A stretch of DNA of 35,856 nt, taken from Conoideocrella luteorostrata. Taxonomy: Eukaryota > Ascomycota > Sordariomycetes > Hypocreales > Clavicipitaceae. Location: positions 1 to 35,856 of the forward strand of contig JASWJB010000383.1 of the NCBI GenBank assembly GCA_032433595.1, read 5' to 3'. Made by a program: the position numbers and the translations under genes. Shown here one piece after another: positions 1 to 11,690 of this stretch (position 1 is its first letter; every line of letters starts with the position of its first letter). The notes under the pieces were generated by a model. That model had not been told where the DNA came from, made no database searches, and saw only the letters and a program-made list of their open reading frames with translations.

Positions 1-1144
1 CGAGCTAATTACAATAGCCATAATGTCTCTTTCTTATCCGATGAATCCTATTTCAGTAGAGTGCGGTTCAATTGACCGAGACACGCCGACCCGCTATTGG
101 AGTCTTCCTCTCACAGAGACGAGTGATTGCGCCCGCATGCCCTGTCGTAGCATAATTCAAACAGGCACCACCGCATCCTTCAAATCCACTATATTTATAG
201 CACTGCGGGGCACCTGGAGTGAAGGTGGGCCACCTGAAGATCCGATTGTGGTGGAAGCGGCAGTGCTGGACCCCCCGGGTTAAGACAATGTAAAGTTGGC
301 GGTGATTGAAGTAATTTACGTCATAACATTGCCGGTCCATTTGCATCGACAGCGATGCAAGTCTTTCCATGGTTGCGTGGTCATTATTATTATTATTATT
401 ATTTTTTGGGAAATCCAATAGTTTGGCTTTACTTGGTTGACTGACTGCCTGAATCCCTGAGGAATTCTCCAAGCTAGTCTAAGTGGAGCTGTAGAATGCC
501 GCGGGACGTTTGAGAAATGCAAATGTACATCATCAGCAGCCAAAAACACTGTTCCTAGGCTGGCCATAATTAAAACATGATTCTTATGCCCTCCAGACCA
601 CGGTTTGACAAATTTTTTTTAATGTTTTTGCGCTTTTTCCCCCTCAAGAAAGGGGGGGGGGGTAAGGCAATCTGGCTTTTCGTCAAGCGAATATGAGAGC
701 CGCGAGACCGAAAAACCACCACATAGGCTGGCTCACGTGTGACGATTACGCCTAGTGCCCAGAAGGATTAAAAACTCGTAAATGTAAGGTTAAAAACACT
801 GATTTCTGCGTGTACGCGTATATCCCGCATTTGCTCGCTCGTTCCTTCTAATGCGACGGTTCGTCGCCGTCAAAATAGTCACAAGCGGTTTCACATCAGG
901 TCAGGCTCAATGCCCGGCAGAGCACCTTGTACTTCTTGGTCAATACACTAGGAAATACTGTCCAAACTACTTGATAAGTGAACAAGTTCTGACTACGAAA
1001 CTGAAGCAAACAAAGCAAATAACTGCAGCAATAAATCAACTGTCACAATCAACTCTCTGTGCTTAAAAGCATCTCACGCAACGGTAATAGTCCCACGAAC
1101 CTGACCCGCTGCTGAGTTCAACAGCGGAAGTGAATAAAACCATT
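1..1144. other. Gene-free interval with simple repeats
   Basis: I see no supportable gene here. The open frames are short, overlap on both strands and show no recognisable motif. The stretch contains an (ATT)n microsatellite at about 383-406, a T-rich tract near 612-630 and an 11-base G run at about 652-662. Part of it is the downstream flank of the minus-strand gene that ends at 1145. Confidence 0.6.
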
Positions 1145-2654
1145 CTAGTCCTCTGAATCCGGCTCAAGCACTTCCGATACACCGACGGTTATGTCCAGTT
1201 TCAACTGGGTCAAGAGGCGGGACAAGTCGGCGGCCTCTTTCTCCTCCAGCAACCTCAGCAGCAGTGTCTCAATTCTCTTTGCCAGGCTGAGAAAATCGAC
1301 ACATGCTCCATCCAAGTCAAGTGCATAATAAATGCCCTTCGTACCCCTCTTGTCTTTGACCTTACCACTGATGGATGTTGCACATTGAGAGATGACTTTT
1401 GCTAGTTGTGTCGCTCGAGATCCTTTCAAGGCTCTCAGGATTTCCTCCACAAGACTTTTTGTATCAGCCGAAGCTTCTTTCAAAGCGGCCTCGTTTTTCC
1501 AGGCTATCTTGTCTGACCACCCCTTGTGCTGAAGGCGGGCCATTTCCCGAAGGATGAGGCTGGCGTCGCTGCACTTCTCCGATAGACGAGAATCGAGCAG
1601 CTCGTCATAAATGCCTGCTTGCAGTGATGGTTCCGATGCCGAGGAATGCAAAAGTGCAGTTACTTGTTTTCGTATCTCCAGTAGCTTGTCGGAGTAAAGT
1701 TCTTGATAGTCCGAGAAAAACCGAGTGTTTGAATATTTTCCGGGGCTCTTGCTGGGGCTCTGCGGACTTGGAGATTTGGACGGTGACACTGACATTACAT
1801 ATGGTTAGCCGCCACGCCCAGAAATTTGCTGTCGAGTCTTGGTTATAGAACTCACGAGATAATTGCTTTGAAGTGTCTTGGCTGCGCATCCGCAATTCAT
1901 CCATCCAGTCCTCCTCCTTCCAGTCATCCCTAACCCTGCCGCATGCCTCTGCGCCAACCAGGAGAAGGAGCTGCCTCAGAACACTCGCATGCGGGTGATA
2001 GTTCATCGCATGGCTGGGATGGAATCCATTTACCCTAGGAACAGATACGAAGCCTCTGTCTCCCTGGTGGATCCTCGCCATAACAGGCAAGCTGGGCTTG
2101 CCGCCGAATGATCCCCCCAGTCCAATGCTCTCGAGTTTCCCGGCATCTCCCTTGCGACCATCAAATTTTCCAGTCCAAATCCGGCCCGCACAGACCAGTA
2201 CGTCCGGCGCCTTCTCGCAGATAACTTGTGTCGACGTCTGAAAAGATTTCTTCAATTTTTCGTCGCTCATGTCAGCAACCTTCTCCGATATGAAGGGAAG
2301 AAGATCAACAACGCCAAAGCTGGATCCGATTCTCAAGCTCCCATTTGATGCGACGGAAAAGACGTCAGCTATGGCTTTGAGACTCTTGCAGTCGTCAACT
2401 ACAGCATTGACACCTTTGTGAAAGGGATGATCAGATCGCGGCTGTTGGAGGGTGATGGCAATGCCGCCTTGGAATGGTGGGCCAGCCAACTGCGCCGTGA
2501 CATCAATCTCGTCCTCTGAGCGGCCAAGAGACCTCCCACGCGACTTGATACAAGAGACATGGTTGGAAGGTTTGGTCGAATCAACGGGCACGAGCTGGAA
2601 GAGTCGTCTAATTCGGTGGTCAATTGCCACGTCAAGGCAGATTTGGTTATCCAT
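1145..2654 (-). CDS. Uncharacterised fungal protein, two exons
   Basis: I read two exons, 2654-1856 and 1788-1145, giving 480 residues. The 67-nt intron (1855-1789) has a GTGAGT donor, a GGCTAACC branch point and a TGTCAG acceptor, and the join keeps frame through the sequence KQLSLSPSKSPSPQ. I start at the ATG at 2654, followed by DNQICLDVAIDHRI; an in-frame ATG at 2756 would add 34 residues that look like untranslated leader. The N-terminal two thirds form a globular domain with a hydrophobic strand (DVLVCAGRIW) and the motif VNGFHPSHAMNYHPHAS near residues 215-231. The arrangement recalls fungal proteins I loosely associate with the uracil-DNA-glycosylase-like fold, but this is impression, not proof. 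A Ser-Pro-Lys-rich linker leads to a helical, charged C-terminal domain rich in Leu and Glu. No partner or pathway can be assigned. Confidence 0.72.
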
Positions 2655-2756
2655 TGAGATTGACTGGTTCAACGCAAAGGTAGCGTGGGAGAAGTTCGAA
2701 ATTTGGTTAATGTATGCAGTGGGCTTGCGAGATTTGGCTTGATCCGGCCGTCCCAT

Positions 2757-5290
2757 GCAAAGGCTGGAGGTAGCCGGTATTATACGTCAACTCGCTGTGG
2801 GAGAGGCAGCTCGCGCCCGTGAGGCTGACTTGATATCTGCATGGTCGGGCCACCTTGTGCTACTGCAGGGGTCGTCACGCGGTTCACTCCAGGGTTGCTG
2901 GTTGGACAGGCGCTGTGAAACACACCACGGCTCATGCAATGGGTCAATAATTGAACGCGAAGTCAGCGGTGGTGGTGGCTTAGCCTGGCTGCATGGCCAA
3001 GCTGCCGGCCAGGCATTTGCGGTGGAAGTCGCGCAGACTGACTGGCCGACCGACATTTCTATTTTGGGCCACGGCTGAAAGTTGAAACGCATGCTAGGCG
3101 GCAAAGCAGAATCCTTCAGGCGGAATGGGAGATTCGCCAAGCGATTCCCGCTAGCGGATCGGACCTTTTTGAACATTGAGGTAGAGAAAAAACCAGATTC
3201 TTGCCGTGTCTAAGAGTATCCAATTGGCGATATTCACAATTGCATCGTAGTATTAATAATAGGATAGCAAGATAATATGTTGTAATGTTTCTCTGGCTGT
3301 AGTAAGAGTGTCTAACTTGTATATGTAGTTCCCTAGACAAAGAGAAGCTATGTTTGTGACTGGGAAACATTTTACCTGATCACAAGGGCTACAAACAAAG
3401 AAGCTCTAAAAGTGTTTAGTTATCAAAGAGCTCAAATTGCTAGGTTAGCAACGAGTTCAAAGAGATCAAAGAGCTGGGACAATTATGATCCTAGCCAACT
3501 TATGCCTAACCCGTATATTCACGACAATTCTGCTCGTCTTAGCAGGAGCCATTTTTATAGCGGAGATTACAGAAAATATCACAAATACTACTTGACCCAG
3601 CGCATTCCATAGAAAATAGGTACAATTGTTGCTGGACTGAAAGAGAATATGCACTGTCACAGATATAGTTGTCTTTGAGGGATATGTCGGTTGAATGGCA
3701 GTTCCACTGGCTTTGTCACGAGAGAAAAGCAAAATAGCATGTAAATCAGGCCCGCTATGGAAGACCCAACATGTCTAAAATATCACATACAAAGATGCCG
3801 GGCTTCCACTCCACGATGAACGATTATGAGTTGAAACGAGTTGGACTAGCATGATCTGCAATAACTCTGCTGATGCTGAGTTGTGCCGATACTAGATGAT
3901 GGGATCAAAGCTCTCAACTTACTCATACGTTACCGTCAACAAATACTCTTTGCTCAATTATATGCACCAAGACTCCGTTGTGTCCGTTTTGCTTATAATG
4001 CTTCCGTTGTCATGAGAGACAGTTTGCGAGGTTGTCTTGTATTCAACAGACACGTGTTTGTGTTGGAATCAAAAGGGAGGGGTCGAGTTTATGTAAACTG
4101 ATGATAGTGCTGATGATGATAGATGAGAAAGATGCAGAATTCCTCCTCCGACAGACACGTCAGAAAGCTTCAATCTAAACCTCTTCTTCCTGCCTGTGAG
4201 ACCTCCCCATTCCTCTCGTTTTCGTCGTCTTCCATTATTTGCCACCGTAAGCCCTAGTGACAGCCACTACGATATCCGACAATTTGATGCATAGCGTTTA
4301 TTTTGACCAACAGGGCCCATCAGATGCTCGGTCTCTGTGGCCGCGGCAAATATGAATTCGACATTTATGAGGCATCCTTGGACAGAATAACTACCCGGAG
4401 ATGCAGCGATGGCAGCTGATGCTGCACGTATTCGCCGTCTTAATATCTATATGGAGCATCTTGGTTAGAATAAAAAAGTGTCTTGGACAGAAGACAAAGC
4501 AGTAAGGCGTAGGTAGTCTTGCAGTGGTCTCACACCGTGAATTGCCTCATCGTAGAATAACCACAACCACCTAGTTTATTTCCGACATTTGAGATTTGTC
4601 ACGCATTAATTGTCCCGTGCGACAAGGTGACGCAGAATTAGAGACTCCTAGGAAGAAAGGAAGCCGCCATGTGAAACCACGCGGCGATGAGCTAATGCTC
4701 GTGAACTCTTCACATGTGCAAGATGTCGCCAAATGCCGATATCCACCCTTGATATAGGTCAACAAAAAATATCAAAAAGGAGGGGATCTTTTCACTGAAA
4801 CACCTCCCCGGTCGCTTCGGGAGCTTGACCGCCATGCCGCCCCATCCCATTCGTAATGGAGTCCATCAAATTGGCCGATCTTTCCGCCCGTCGGATATTT
4901 ACAGCACGCGGAAGGCAGTCCGCTAGTTACAGCGCAGCCTCGATACGGGAGAAGCGCGGGGTTTCTCCAGGTGTCATGACACAGCTTGGCCTTAACCCGT
5001 CATTATCAAGATACCGGCCCTTTTGACAGTGCCAATCTTTCGCTTTGACATGTGGTTGGCCCACAATCTGTTGACAGGTGTAACCTTAACCTGGGGTATA
5101 ATACTTTAAGCTTAAGTTGGGGTACTCGGTAATTCGGGTTGAATTCCGCCGCGCGCCGCCGCGGATAGTTCGAACTTATCTTGCCCGGGATATCCTAAAC
5201 AGGCAAATCGTACGGCTTCAAATGTCGTCCGTGACATAGCTATCTCGAGTTCGTTCGACTCGACCATCATGGCGACCATGTAGTCGAAAG
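2757..5290. other. AT-rich intergenic DNA, no gene seen
   Basis: This 2.5-kb stretch has no convincing coding region. Frames of 60-130 codons exist but lack motifs, splice logic or favoured starts. Between about 3180 and 4150 the DNA is AT-rich, with short direct repeats built on TCAAAGAG (about 3421-3480). A block at 4111-4156 (GATGATGATAGATG, then GATGCAGAATTCCTCCTCC) resembles one at 27969-28000. The last few hundred bases are the upstream region of the small secreted-protein gene. Confidence 0.5.
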
Positions 5291-5294
5291 GCAG

Positions 5295-5451
5295 ATATAT
5301 AATCCACGCCAGCTCCTGAAGTATGAACCGCTATGCCCAACTTCATTGATTTATCAGTCTCTCAACTCTTCAATCTCTCAATCCTTCAGTCCCTCAGTCC
5401 CTCAGTATCTCAGTCCTCCAATCCCTCAACCTTCAGTCTCTTCCAGCCAAT
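5295..5451 (+). promoter_or_regulatory. TATA box and CT-rich leader of the small secreted protein gene
   Basis: A TATATAA sequence at about 5295-5301 lies about 155 bases before the start codon. From 5350 to 5445 the plus strand is almost a pyrimidine ladder of imperfect repeats such as TCCCTCAG and CTCTCAA. Such CT-rich leaders are common just upstream of strongly expressed fungal genes. The transcription start is not determined; the placement is by sequence only. Confidence 0.5.
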
Positions 5452-5706
5452 ATGAAGCTCTCTATTCTTGTTTCAGCCTTCTTCTTGGGACTAAGTCTCG
5501 CAACTCCGATTGTCAAGCCACTGGAACAACGAGACTGCATTAGCCAAGGAGGCAGGGGGTGCTCCAAGACACCTTGCTGTGAAGGCACAACTTGCATTGA
5601 TTCTCCCGGTGTGGTGAGTTCTAAGCTCTTGTCGTGTTTTTGAAACGCAAGTGTAAACTGACAGCCAAAATAGCCTGGATTTGCGATTGGAGGCCTATGC
5701 TACTAG
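5452..5706 (+). CDS. Small secreted six-cysteine (knottin-like) peptide
   Basis: Two exons, 5452-5613 and 5674-5706, encode 64 residues. The 60-nt intron (5614-5673) has GTGAGT, a CTGAC branch point and an AAATAG acceptor; an earlier acceptor (CTGACAG) would give an immediate stop. Residues 1-18 are a textbook signal peptide (Met-Lys, hydrophobic core, Ala before Thr-Pro), followed by a short pro-stretch ending Gln-Arg. The mature part holds exactly six cysteines spaced C-x7-C-x4-CC-x4-C-x14-C, and Tyr is the last residue. The C-C-CC-C-C order is that of inhibitor-cystine-knot peptides, so three disulfides are expected. Fungal proteins of this type include effectors and antimicrobial or inhibitor peptides; which role applies here cannot be told. 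The gene stands alone, with about 2.7 kb free upstream and several kb free downstream. Confidence 0.78.
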
Positions 5707-7850
5707 AAGTATGCAAAGCTGCTGGTCTGCGTTAGTGGGGTGAACTCAGGGAGGAATATACCCATTCGCTATGAAGATTCTGCCTGTGTACGGAGGATCT
5801 GATTAAGCGGTCGCGCGTTTTTGTGATTCTACCTCGCACTATACCGTGCTTGTACATGTCAGCCCAGTTGACGTGGCTGCACAGGCGCTGCACATGCGCC
5901 AGTTTGACATTATTACAAAATCTATTTCCCTTTTTGTTCTTGAATTTTTTTTAAATTCGGCGGTTTTCTCTTTATTTTTAATTTGGGGGTGGGGGAAAGG
6001 GGGGGGTTTGAAGCTATCTCGCGGCTCTCTCACTGGTTGGCCGCCACGTCATCTGTCTAGCAACGGCGTCGCGAGATCTACGAACATAAGAGCACAAACG
6101 TCAATGAGCTTATAATGATGAATCAAACAGTAAATCCATTAAATGAACTATCCTCAAGCTGGCCCCGAGGCAGAATGCCCAGGATGGTTGCCGACAAACA
6201 CGAGCAACTATGAACCAGCGCGAGCAAAGTACCAAGAACGCCTCATGAACGTCACACTATCGAGACGTAACGTCTGCAGCCTTTAGCTTCAGTAATGAAC
6301 AGTTTCTCTGATCGGCTATCGTAAACCCTTAAACGTCAAAATCACGTCGGCCAATACGCTATCTTGCCATCCAAACGCCTCGGTCTATGTTAAAAATAGC
6401 TCCGCATTGAAAAATGTGATCGCAGTCGAGGCTGCTCAAAATGAATTGACAATTAGAGACACAGAGAAACACAGCCATCGTGGTTGACGTCGACTAAAAC
6501 CGTAGATTTGACGAATATTCCAAGAACGACGAGATCGCAAGGTTACGGAGTTTGCGATATGCGTCCACTAACACGTAAAAATTGGCTTACCAAAACGTAC
6601 GCATACCTCGATACACTGATGGCAACGGTTCAAAATTTGTGAGAAGTTACCTATTTTCTAAACGTACCACCCTTTTTGCCGTTTCCAGCCGTTCAATATT
6701 CTTCAGAACGCAGAGCTAGGGGTGGTCACTCTGATCTCACAATGCGGAACTCAAACCTAGGGTAGTCGTACGACCGTCGTCCGTTCCTCCAACCACCTGT
6801 GCTCCGTATGCATGCAACCCCCTGCATCACCAATCTCGATCTCCTCTGCTCCAACACAAAGCGATCGGGCTTGCATTGTAATTGCAACCCTACTAAATTA
6901 ACCATACGCCGCACATTCACATAGCTAGTCAGTTACCGCACATCCACAAAGAGTCGTTTGGTCGTTCACGGTCACTCCGGAGACTGACCCACAATTGGGC
7001 AAAAACTCTTGCAATCGCCGCCGCACGCGTACGGCAGTCTCCACCACCGCCCACGGAAAATTTTAAGCCCAGAAAGTTTCTTTCCTGCTGGCAGGTTTGT
7101 CCTTGACACTTGGGGGTGACGGGACGACGCGCGGTGGCGTGATGCAGCTCAATGGTGGCGTACAATGGACAGGTATGTGGCAGATTGCTGAGATGCACGA
7201 TCGGATGCGGATGGACTGAGCTATAATACGACTGGAACATTCTGGCGTGTTATGTGTACTTGTTCAGAGCACGTACCACGGTATTGGTCGTGTTAGAGGT
7301 CCATATTCTCAGTTTAAACTGCTATGCCGGGCCGCCGGCTTTAATCGCGATCCATTCATTGTCAAATGCCATACAAGAAGGGCGTGTCCCGACTATACCG
7401 AGAGTCCACCGCCAGCCATGAAGGAGTGCACGGTACAGACTGTCAATTAAGCCGACCGCCCTTTCATTGTTCTGCTCATGAAATTGCGCTCCATCAAGTA
7501 TTGAGAGTGGGAGGTGGATAGTATCCATTCGCATGTTCGTTGGGCATAAGTTGTTCGGCATGATGTGTCGTGTGTCAGATACCTGGTGTTTAATGTCTGT
7601 GAATGAAGGCCGAAGGTATCCGTTCAATTCAAGCCCCACAAGCGTCCGGAGCCTACGCACGGAGAACAGGGCCGAATAGGAAAGGAAATTGAGAAGTGAG
7701 GTTTTGTTTTTAGCTACGTCTTCTAGACTGCTTGGAAGGCTCAATTAATCGTGGAGACTGGGTTGCATGCCCACGTTGCCCGTCTTCTAGAATGGGGCTC
7801 GTGGTGCAGTTCGTGTAATGTAGCTTGTCGGTTCCAGTATGGTGGAACAC
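5707..7850. other. Gene-free interval
   Basis: No gene can be supported. The interval includes a T-rich and G-rich patch at about 5945-6010. From 6120 to 7250 the base composition is mixed, and the frames are under 145 codons, carry no family motif and overlap on both strands. It begins as the 3' flank of the knottin-like gene. Confidence 0.5.
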
Positions 7851-7880
7851 GGAAGGCGGAAGGCGGAAGGCGGAAGGCGG
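7851..7880. repeat. GGAAGGC heptamer tandem repeat
   Basis: Four perfect head-to-tail copies of the 7-base unit GGAAGGC plus two further bases. The period is not a multiple of three, which argues against the overlapping open frame being coding. Confidence 0.9.
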
Positions 7881-9895
7881 ACGATGGTCAGCTACAGTGA
7901 AAATTTCTCGGACGGTGAAACGTTGGATGGAGTGGCGGCTCAGATGTGTTACACGGTGACCATCTCGAGAAACAGTTTTATGAGGTTGTATTGTACGCAT
8001 TGCAGATTGCTCAGAGGCTGCACAAACAGGAGTTGGTACACCAGAGAGATCGCAACCTTGGACGCACGGGCTCGACACGCGGGCTTCCCAAGCCTCTGTC
8101 GGTTCTCAAAGCCGAAACCCGATCCGCTGCAGACAGGGCATGCACGGGAATATAAATTGCGCACCAACAAGCACCAACAAGCACGTACATGTATTTGTAG
8201 AACAAGCCCCTGCCGAAGATTTATTCCCGAGCCCTGGCCCGACCACCGACCTGTGCACCGGGAGTACCGCCGCATCGAATTAGGTGGTGGCGGTGGTAGT
8301 TTCTGCAGGTCGGAATGAACCGAGCTGAGTGAGCTGAGGTGCGCCTGGTTATGACAGCACGTTTCCACCTTTTTGCGTGACATGTTTCACCCGTGGCTGG
8401 ATTTTCCTTGCATGGTGCATGATCCTGGGATGGATTGGTTAGCCCTGGGAAAAGTCCTGGGAAAGTAGGTGTTGCAATCCACATGTGAAGCATTCTGCGG
8501 TATGTTTGGCGGCGGTCTTGGGGTTAGCTTGGATGCCCACATGTTGATAGTTATCGCCAGGTAGTATCACGTATTGTATTGCTCATACTCGAGGGTGTCT
8601 GCACAATCTCCCCGCAAGGACAGCACCAGAGACTGAAAACCCGGGGGAGAAGCTCTCCCCCGGAATAGCATAACAAATGGGTCCGATAATGGAGCATGCA
8701 ATCCCCGGAACCAAGCGGGTTGACAAGCCAAACAATAGTGATGAAAGTGGTGATAAGTCTTTGATGATTATTCCGCGTATTGTGGATGAAAGGGGTCCGT
8801 TGTCGGAGCGGGAAAGCACAAGAATATTGGGGATCGTAGCGCGACCAGCGGGTAGAGCCTCGCGATGAACAGTTTACTAAATCGGGAAGCTGCGCGGCAT
8901 GACAGTCAGATGACCTCTACCCAGGAACCGCAGCTTTAGTGTTACTCTTTGTGACAGCCTGCTTGCTCGTATTGCGTAATAATTGGCCGGGCTGCATGCT
9001 CTGAGAAGGCGCTTCGTGTTATTGTGTGGATTCACGATGATATGCTTCGTGTTACACAATACATGTGTGCAAGGTGCAGAGCATGTAGCCCTTCGCGCGC
9101 AACAGTTACAACCGCAGGGTTTGTTTGCTATGGGCAAAACGTCAGCTGTTAAGATTTTGGCTCGTGCTGTTGGATGGTAAATGGACGACCATGCATGCAT
9201 GGTATGTCATGATATCCACTACATATGAACGATGCGTAACGAAGTAACGAATCAATTAGCCCGTACAAGGAACAATCGCATAAACCCGTGACGACTGTGC
9301 CTTGATGGCTGTGGGTTTTGTGATGCTGAAAATTTTCATGTTTGGTCTCTCTGGTGGATCTGGGATCCATATCGCAAGGGTCATAACCTGCGGCAGCAGA
9401 AAGACGGATATAATGGTGGTGCAAGTAAATAAGCCGGAAAACAGAGAGCTGGATGGTGCTGTTGGAAAAGTGAAAGCTGAAAAGTGAACATATTACTCCA
9501 TAAGCTCCAACAAAATAAAATAAAATACAATAAATAAAGGTAAGTACAGAGCAAATGCTGACCGCACATTACTGTTTACTTGCTACTTGCACAGGGAAGT
9601 GTGAGCCACATACTAGCACGATGTTGCGACGCAAGCAAGTGGTAGCCATGGAAGTGGGTCCGAGGTCGGAACAGAAATGCATGCCTGGTCCAGTAATGCC
9701 GAAATTCACCCAGGCCCTCACTCAATGCAACGGCATGCGACTGATCACCGATGGTGCATCCAACAGGAAATAGCCTTCCCTCGTGGGACAGCCTGACTTG
9801 CTGTCGGTCCGTTTGTCGTGTCATCAGCCCTGGGACGGCTATTAATTCGATGCAAGGAGATGTCCGCGCGGTGGAAGGCGCATTCAACTCTACTT
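7881..9895. other. Gene-free interval
   Basis: Frames here (up to about 150 codons) show no recognised domain. The only clear structures are a GC-rich perfect hairpin at 8641-8663 (annotated separately), a duplicated GCACCAACAA at about 8161-8181 and an A-rich (AAAAT)n-type tract at about 9511-9537. I see no tRNA or other RNA gene. Confidence 0.5.
8641..8663. other. Perfect GC-rich hairpin
   Basis: The two 10-base arms CCGGGGGAGA and TCTCCCCCGG are exact reverse complements around the 3-base loop AGC. No U tract or neighbouring gene end gives it an obvious terminator role, and the host appears to be eukaryotic. It may be a fold in an old repeat. Confidence 0.7.
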
Positions 9896-9926
9896 AGAGT
9901 GACGGAGTGACAGAGTGACAGAGTGG
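9896..9926. repeat. Short AGTGACAG tandem repeat
   Basis: About three to four copies of an 8-9 base unit (AGTGACGG, AGTGACAG, AGTGACAG). It is non-coding and isolated. Confidence 0.75.
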
Positions 9927-11431
9927 CTGACACTAAAAATGCTGAGTAATGCCTTGATTTATTAAGCAGCCCCATGATGATCGAGAAGATGGCCCTGTGG
10001 TGTCATAGGGCTGGCAGATGTCTTCGCACGCCCTTGATCGACATGCTGATGAATTGACGGAAATTAGCGCCACCACAGGCGCATTGCTACGGAGTACGGA
10101 GTACCTTGTTCGGCTTTCGGTTTGAAGACAGACAATGTGCTCCGTACTCCAGACTTTTGTCCCCTGAAGGATCCGACTTACAGTCCTCTACTACAAACAA
10201 CGGAGTAACCACCTTGATGACTGATGCACAAAATGTTGGCCAGCTCACTGGGGTCTGAGACCAGTTCCCTGGCATTTTGCGCAGCCATTGTCTCTGAACC
10301 AATATTTGCACCCGTGTCCTCTGAGCAAGGGTTAGCTGAGCCGGCAGGGTCTGCCCGAGAAGTCGGCGGAGTCTTGGCCGACACAGTGAACTAGACGGAT
10401 GTACGGAGCGTGAACATCGCTTCAGCAACAGCGGCGCTCGGCATATTGCTTCCAATACGAGAAGGAGCTTGCTTGATATGAGAGAAATACACGGGCAATG
10501 AACAGAGCACATATTGTGTGATGTGCGCACTGCCTTGCAGATACCCCGTAAGACCACCTCGAAACCAACATGAGTCCACTTCCGCCAAAGGTATATTTAT
10601 GCGATTGGCACAGGAGTTATTTGTTACGCTCGTCTATTAGTACAACTGCGCCAGCCCGTGACTTGGCTTTTGGGATAATGGTGCCCAAGTGCACGATCAA
10701 TAGTTAGTAAGATTACTAGCGCAGCCAGAGCCATCAGCAGCCGTAATGAGAGACTGAAGGGCGTATTATGTACTCCGTACTCCGTACTCCATATGATTGG
10801 CAATGACATGCACATGCCACATGCATCCCAACGGCCGATAATCGCAGGGCAGCCAACACATGGCACAATGGCACACGGCTCGCTAATTCGGCCGGTGTCC
10901 ATGCCAGCTCATTGCGGTACGGTACACCGACAAACTTGCTCGCGGTGGCTGAATGCACGCTGTTGGTGCTGCCCTCCGCAAGACGGAGACGGATGGCCGC
11001 GAGCATACAGATTGCATCTGCGCCCCACATCTTGTGATCGTCAAAACATACCGACGCCTTTTCCTCGTCAAAGGCCCTGCCGTTTTGCCGTTTCAAGGTT
11101 CGCACGCCATCTGTTGCCGGCGCCTTTCTGACAAACCCAGTTCTGAGACAGCGAATACGGCGCCGTACGGGCTTCAGGCTTGCGCGCCACGCTATGCACT
11201 GGCTGGTTCTGCCGCCTCCGCGGCTTGCAGGTTGGGAGTCATCGTCAAGCCACAATTGTGTCTACCGTGACTGTAGGTGGTGGATTTGAAAGCAACAGCC
11301 AGTTGGGAGACAATCTCTAAATGATGTGATGGAAGTACCTCTAATGTACATTGGTTGTTCTGAGCGATCACTTGCCTTGAGCAGGATGATGACGCTGGAT
11401 GCTGTTGGTTGCTGGGTATGATGGCATGGAC
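9927..11431. other. Gene-free interval with TACTCCGTA motifs
   Basis: There is no supportable gene; frames of up to 173 codons on the minus strand have no recognisable motif. The notable content is a set of TACGGAGTA/TACTCCGTA motifs: back-to-back copies at 10088-10104 (plus orientation TACGGAGTACGGAGTAC), 10138-10150 and 10771-10790 (TACTCCGTACTCCGTACTCC), with partial copies near 10200 and 10398. Confidence 0.5.
10771..10790. repeat. TACTCCG tandem motif
   Basis: Three overlapping TACTCC units separated by G form a 20-base tract. The reverse complement of the same tract occurs at 10088-10104. Single units recur at about 10140, 11920 and 12288, and in the decayed P450 at about 24638. Confidence 0.7.
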
Positions 11432-11690
11432 GGACAACGCTTACCGCTGCAGGCAAGGATAAGGAGAACACCGCATCACGGCTTCACCACGACTTGCTTC
11501 TGGAGGTAAGAATGAGGGGAACGCCCGCATCATGGCTCTCTCACGATTTACCTCTAGAGGTAAGATTGAGGGGAACGCCGCATCGTGGGCTTCTTTCTTT
11601 TCTAATTTTTTTTCTTCTCGCACGACTTACTGCTGCAGGCAAGAATGAGGAGATTCTTCGTTGCGCGTTACCTCTAAAGTCGAATGGGCC
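11432..11690. repeat. Degenerate ~53-bp tandem repeats with internal palindrome
   Basis: Four diverged copies are anchored at about 11440, 11494, 11547 and 11626, the first three spaced 53-54 bp apart. Each has the order: dyad motif, then AAGAATGAGGGGAACGC-like, then CGCATCATGGCTT-like. Copy 3 contains the perfect 16-base palindrome TTACCTCTAGAGGTAA. Copies 1 and 4 have a CTTAC..GCTGCAGGCAAG version whose arms pair less well. A partial fifth dyad half (GTTACCTCTAAAG) lies near 11667. No coding role is evident. Confidence 0.75.

Noticed and set aside
1624..1848. Small plus-strand frame over the intron of the first gene
   Set aside because: It is antisense to a well-supported exon-intron junction and has no motif.
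7839..8318. A 159-codon frame starting in the GGAAGGC repeat
   Set aside because: The start lies in a 7-base tandem repeat, the composition is unlike a folded protein, and overlapping frames exist on the other strand.
10734..11255. A 173-codon minus-strand frame
   Set aside because: It has no motif and overlaps equally long plus-strand frames. I cannot separate it from chance.
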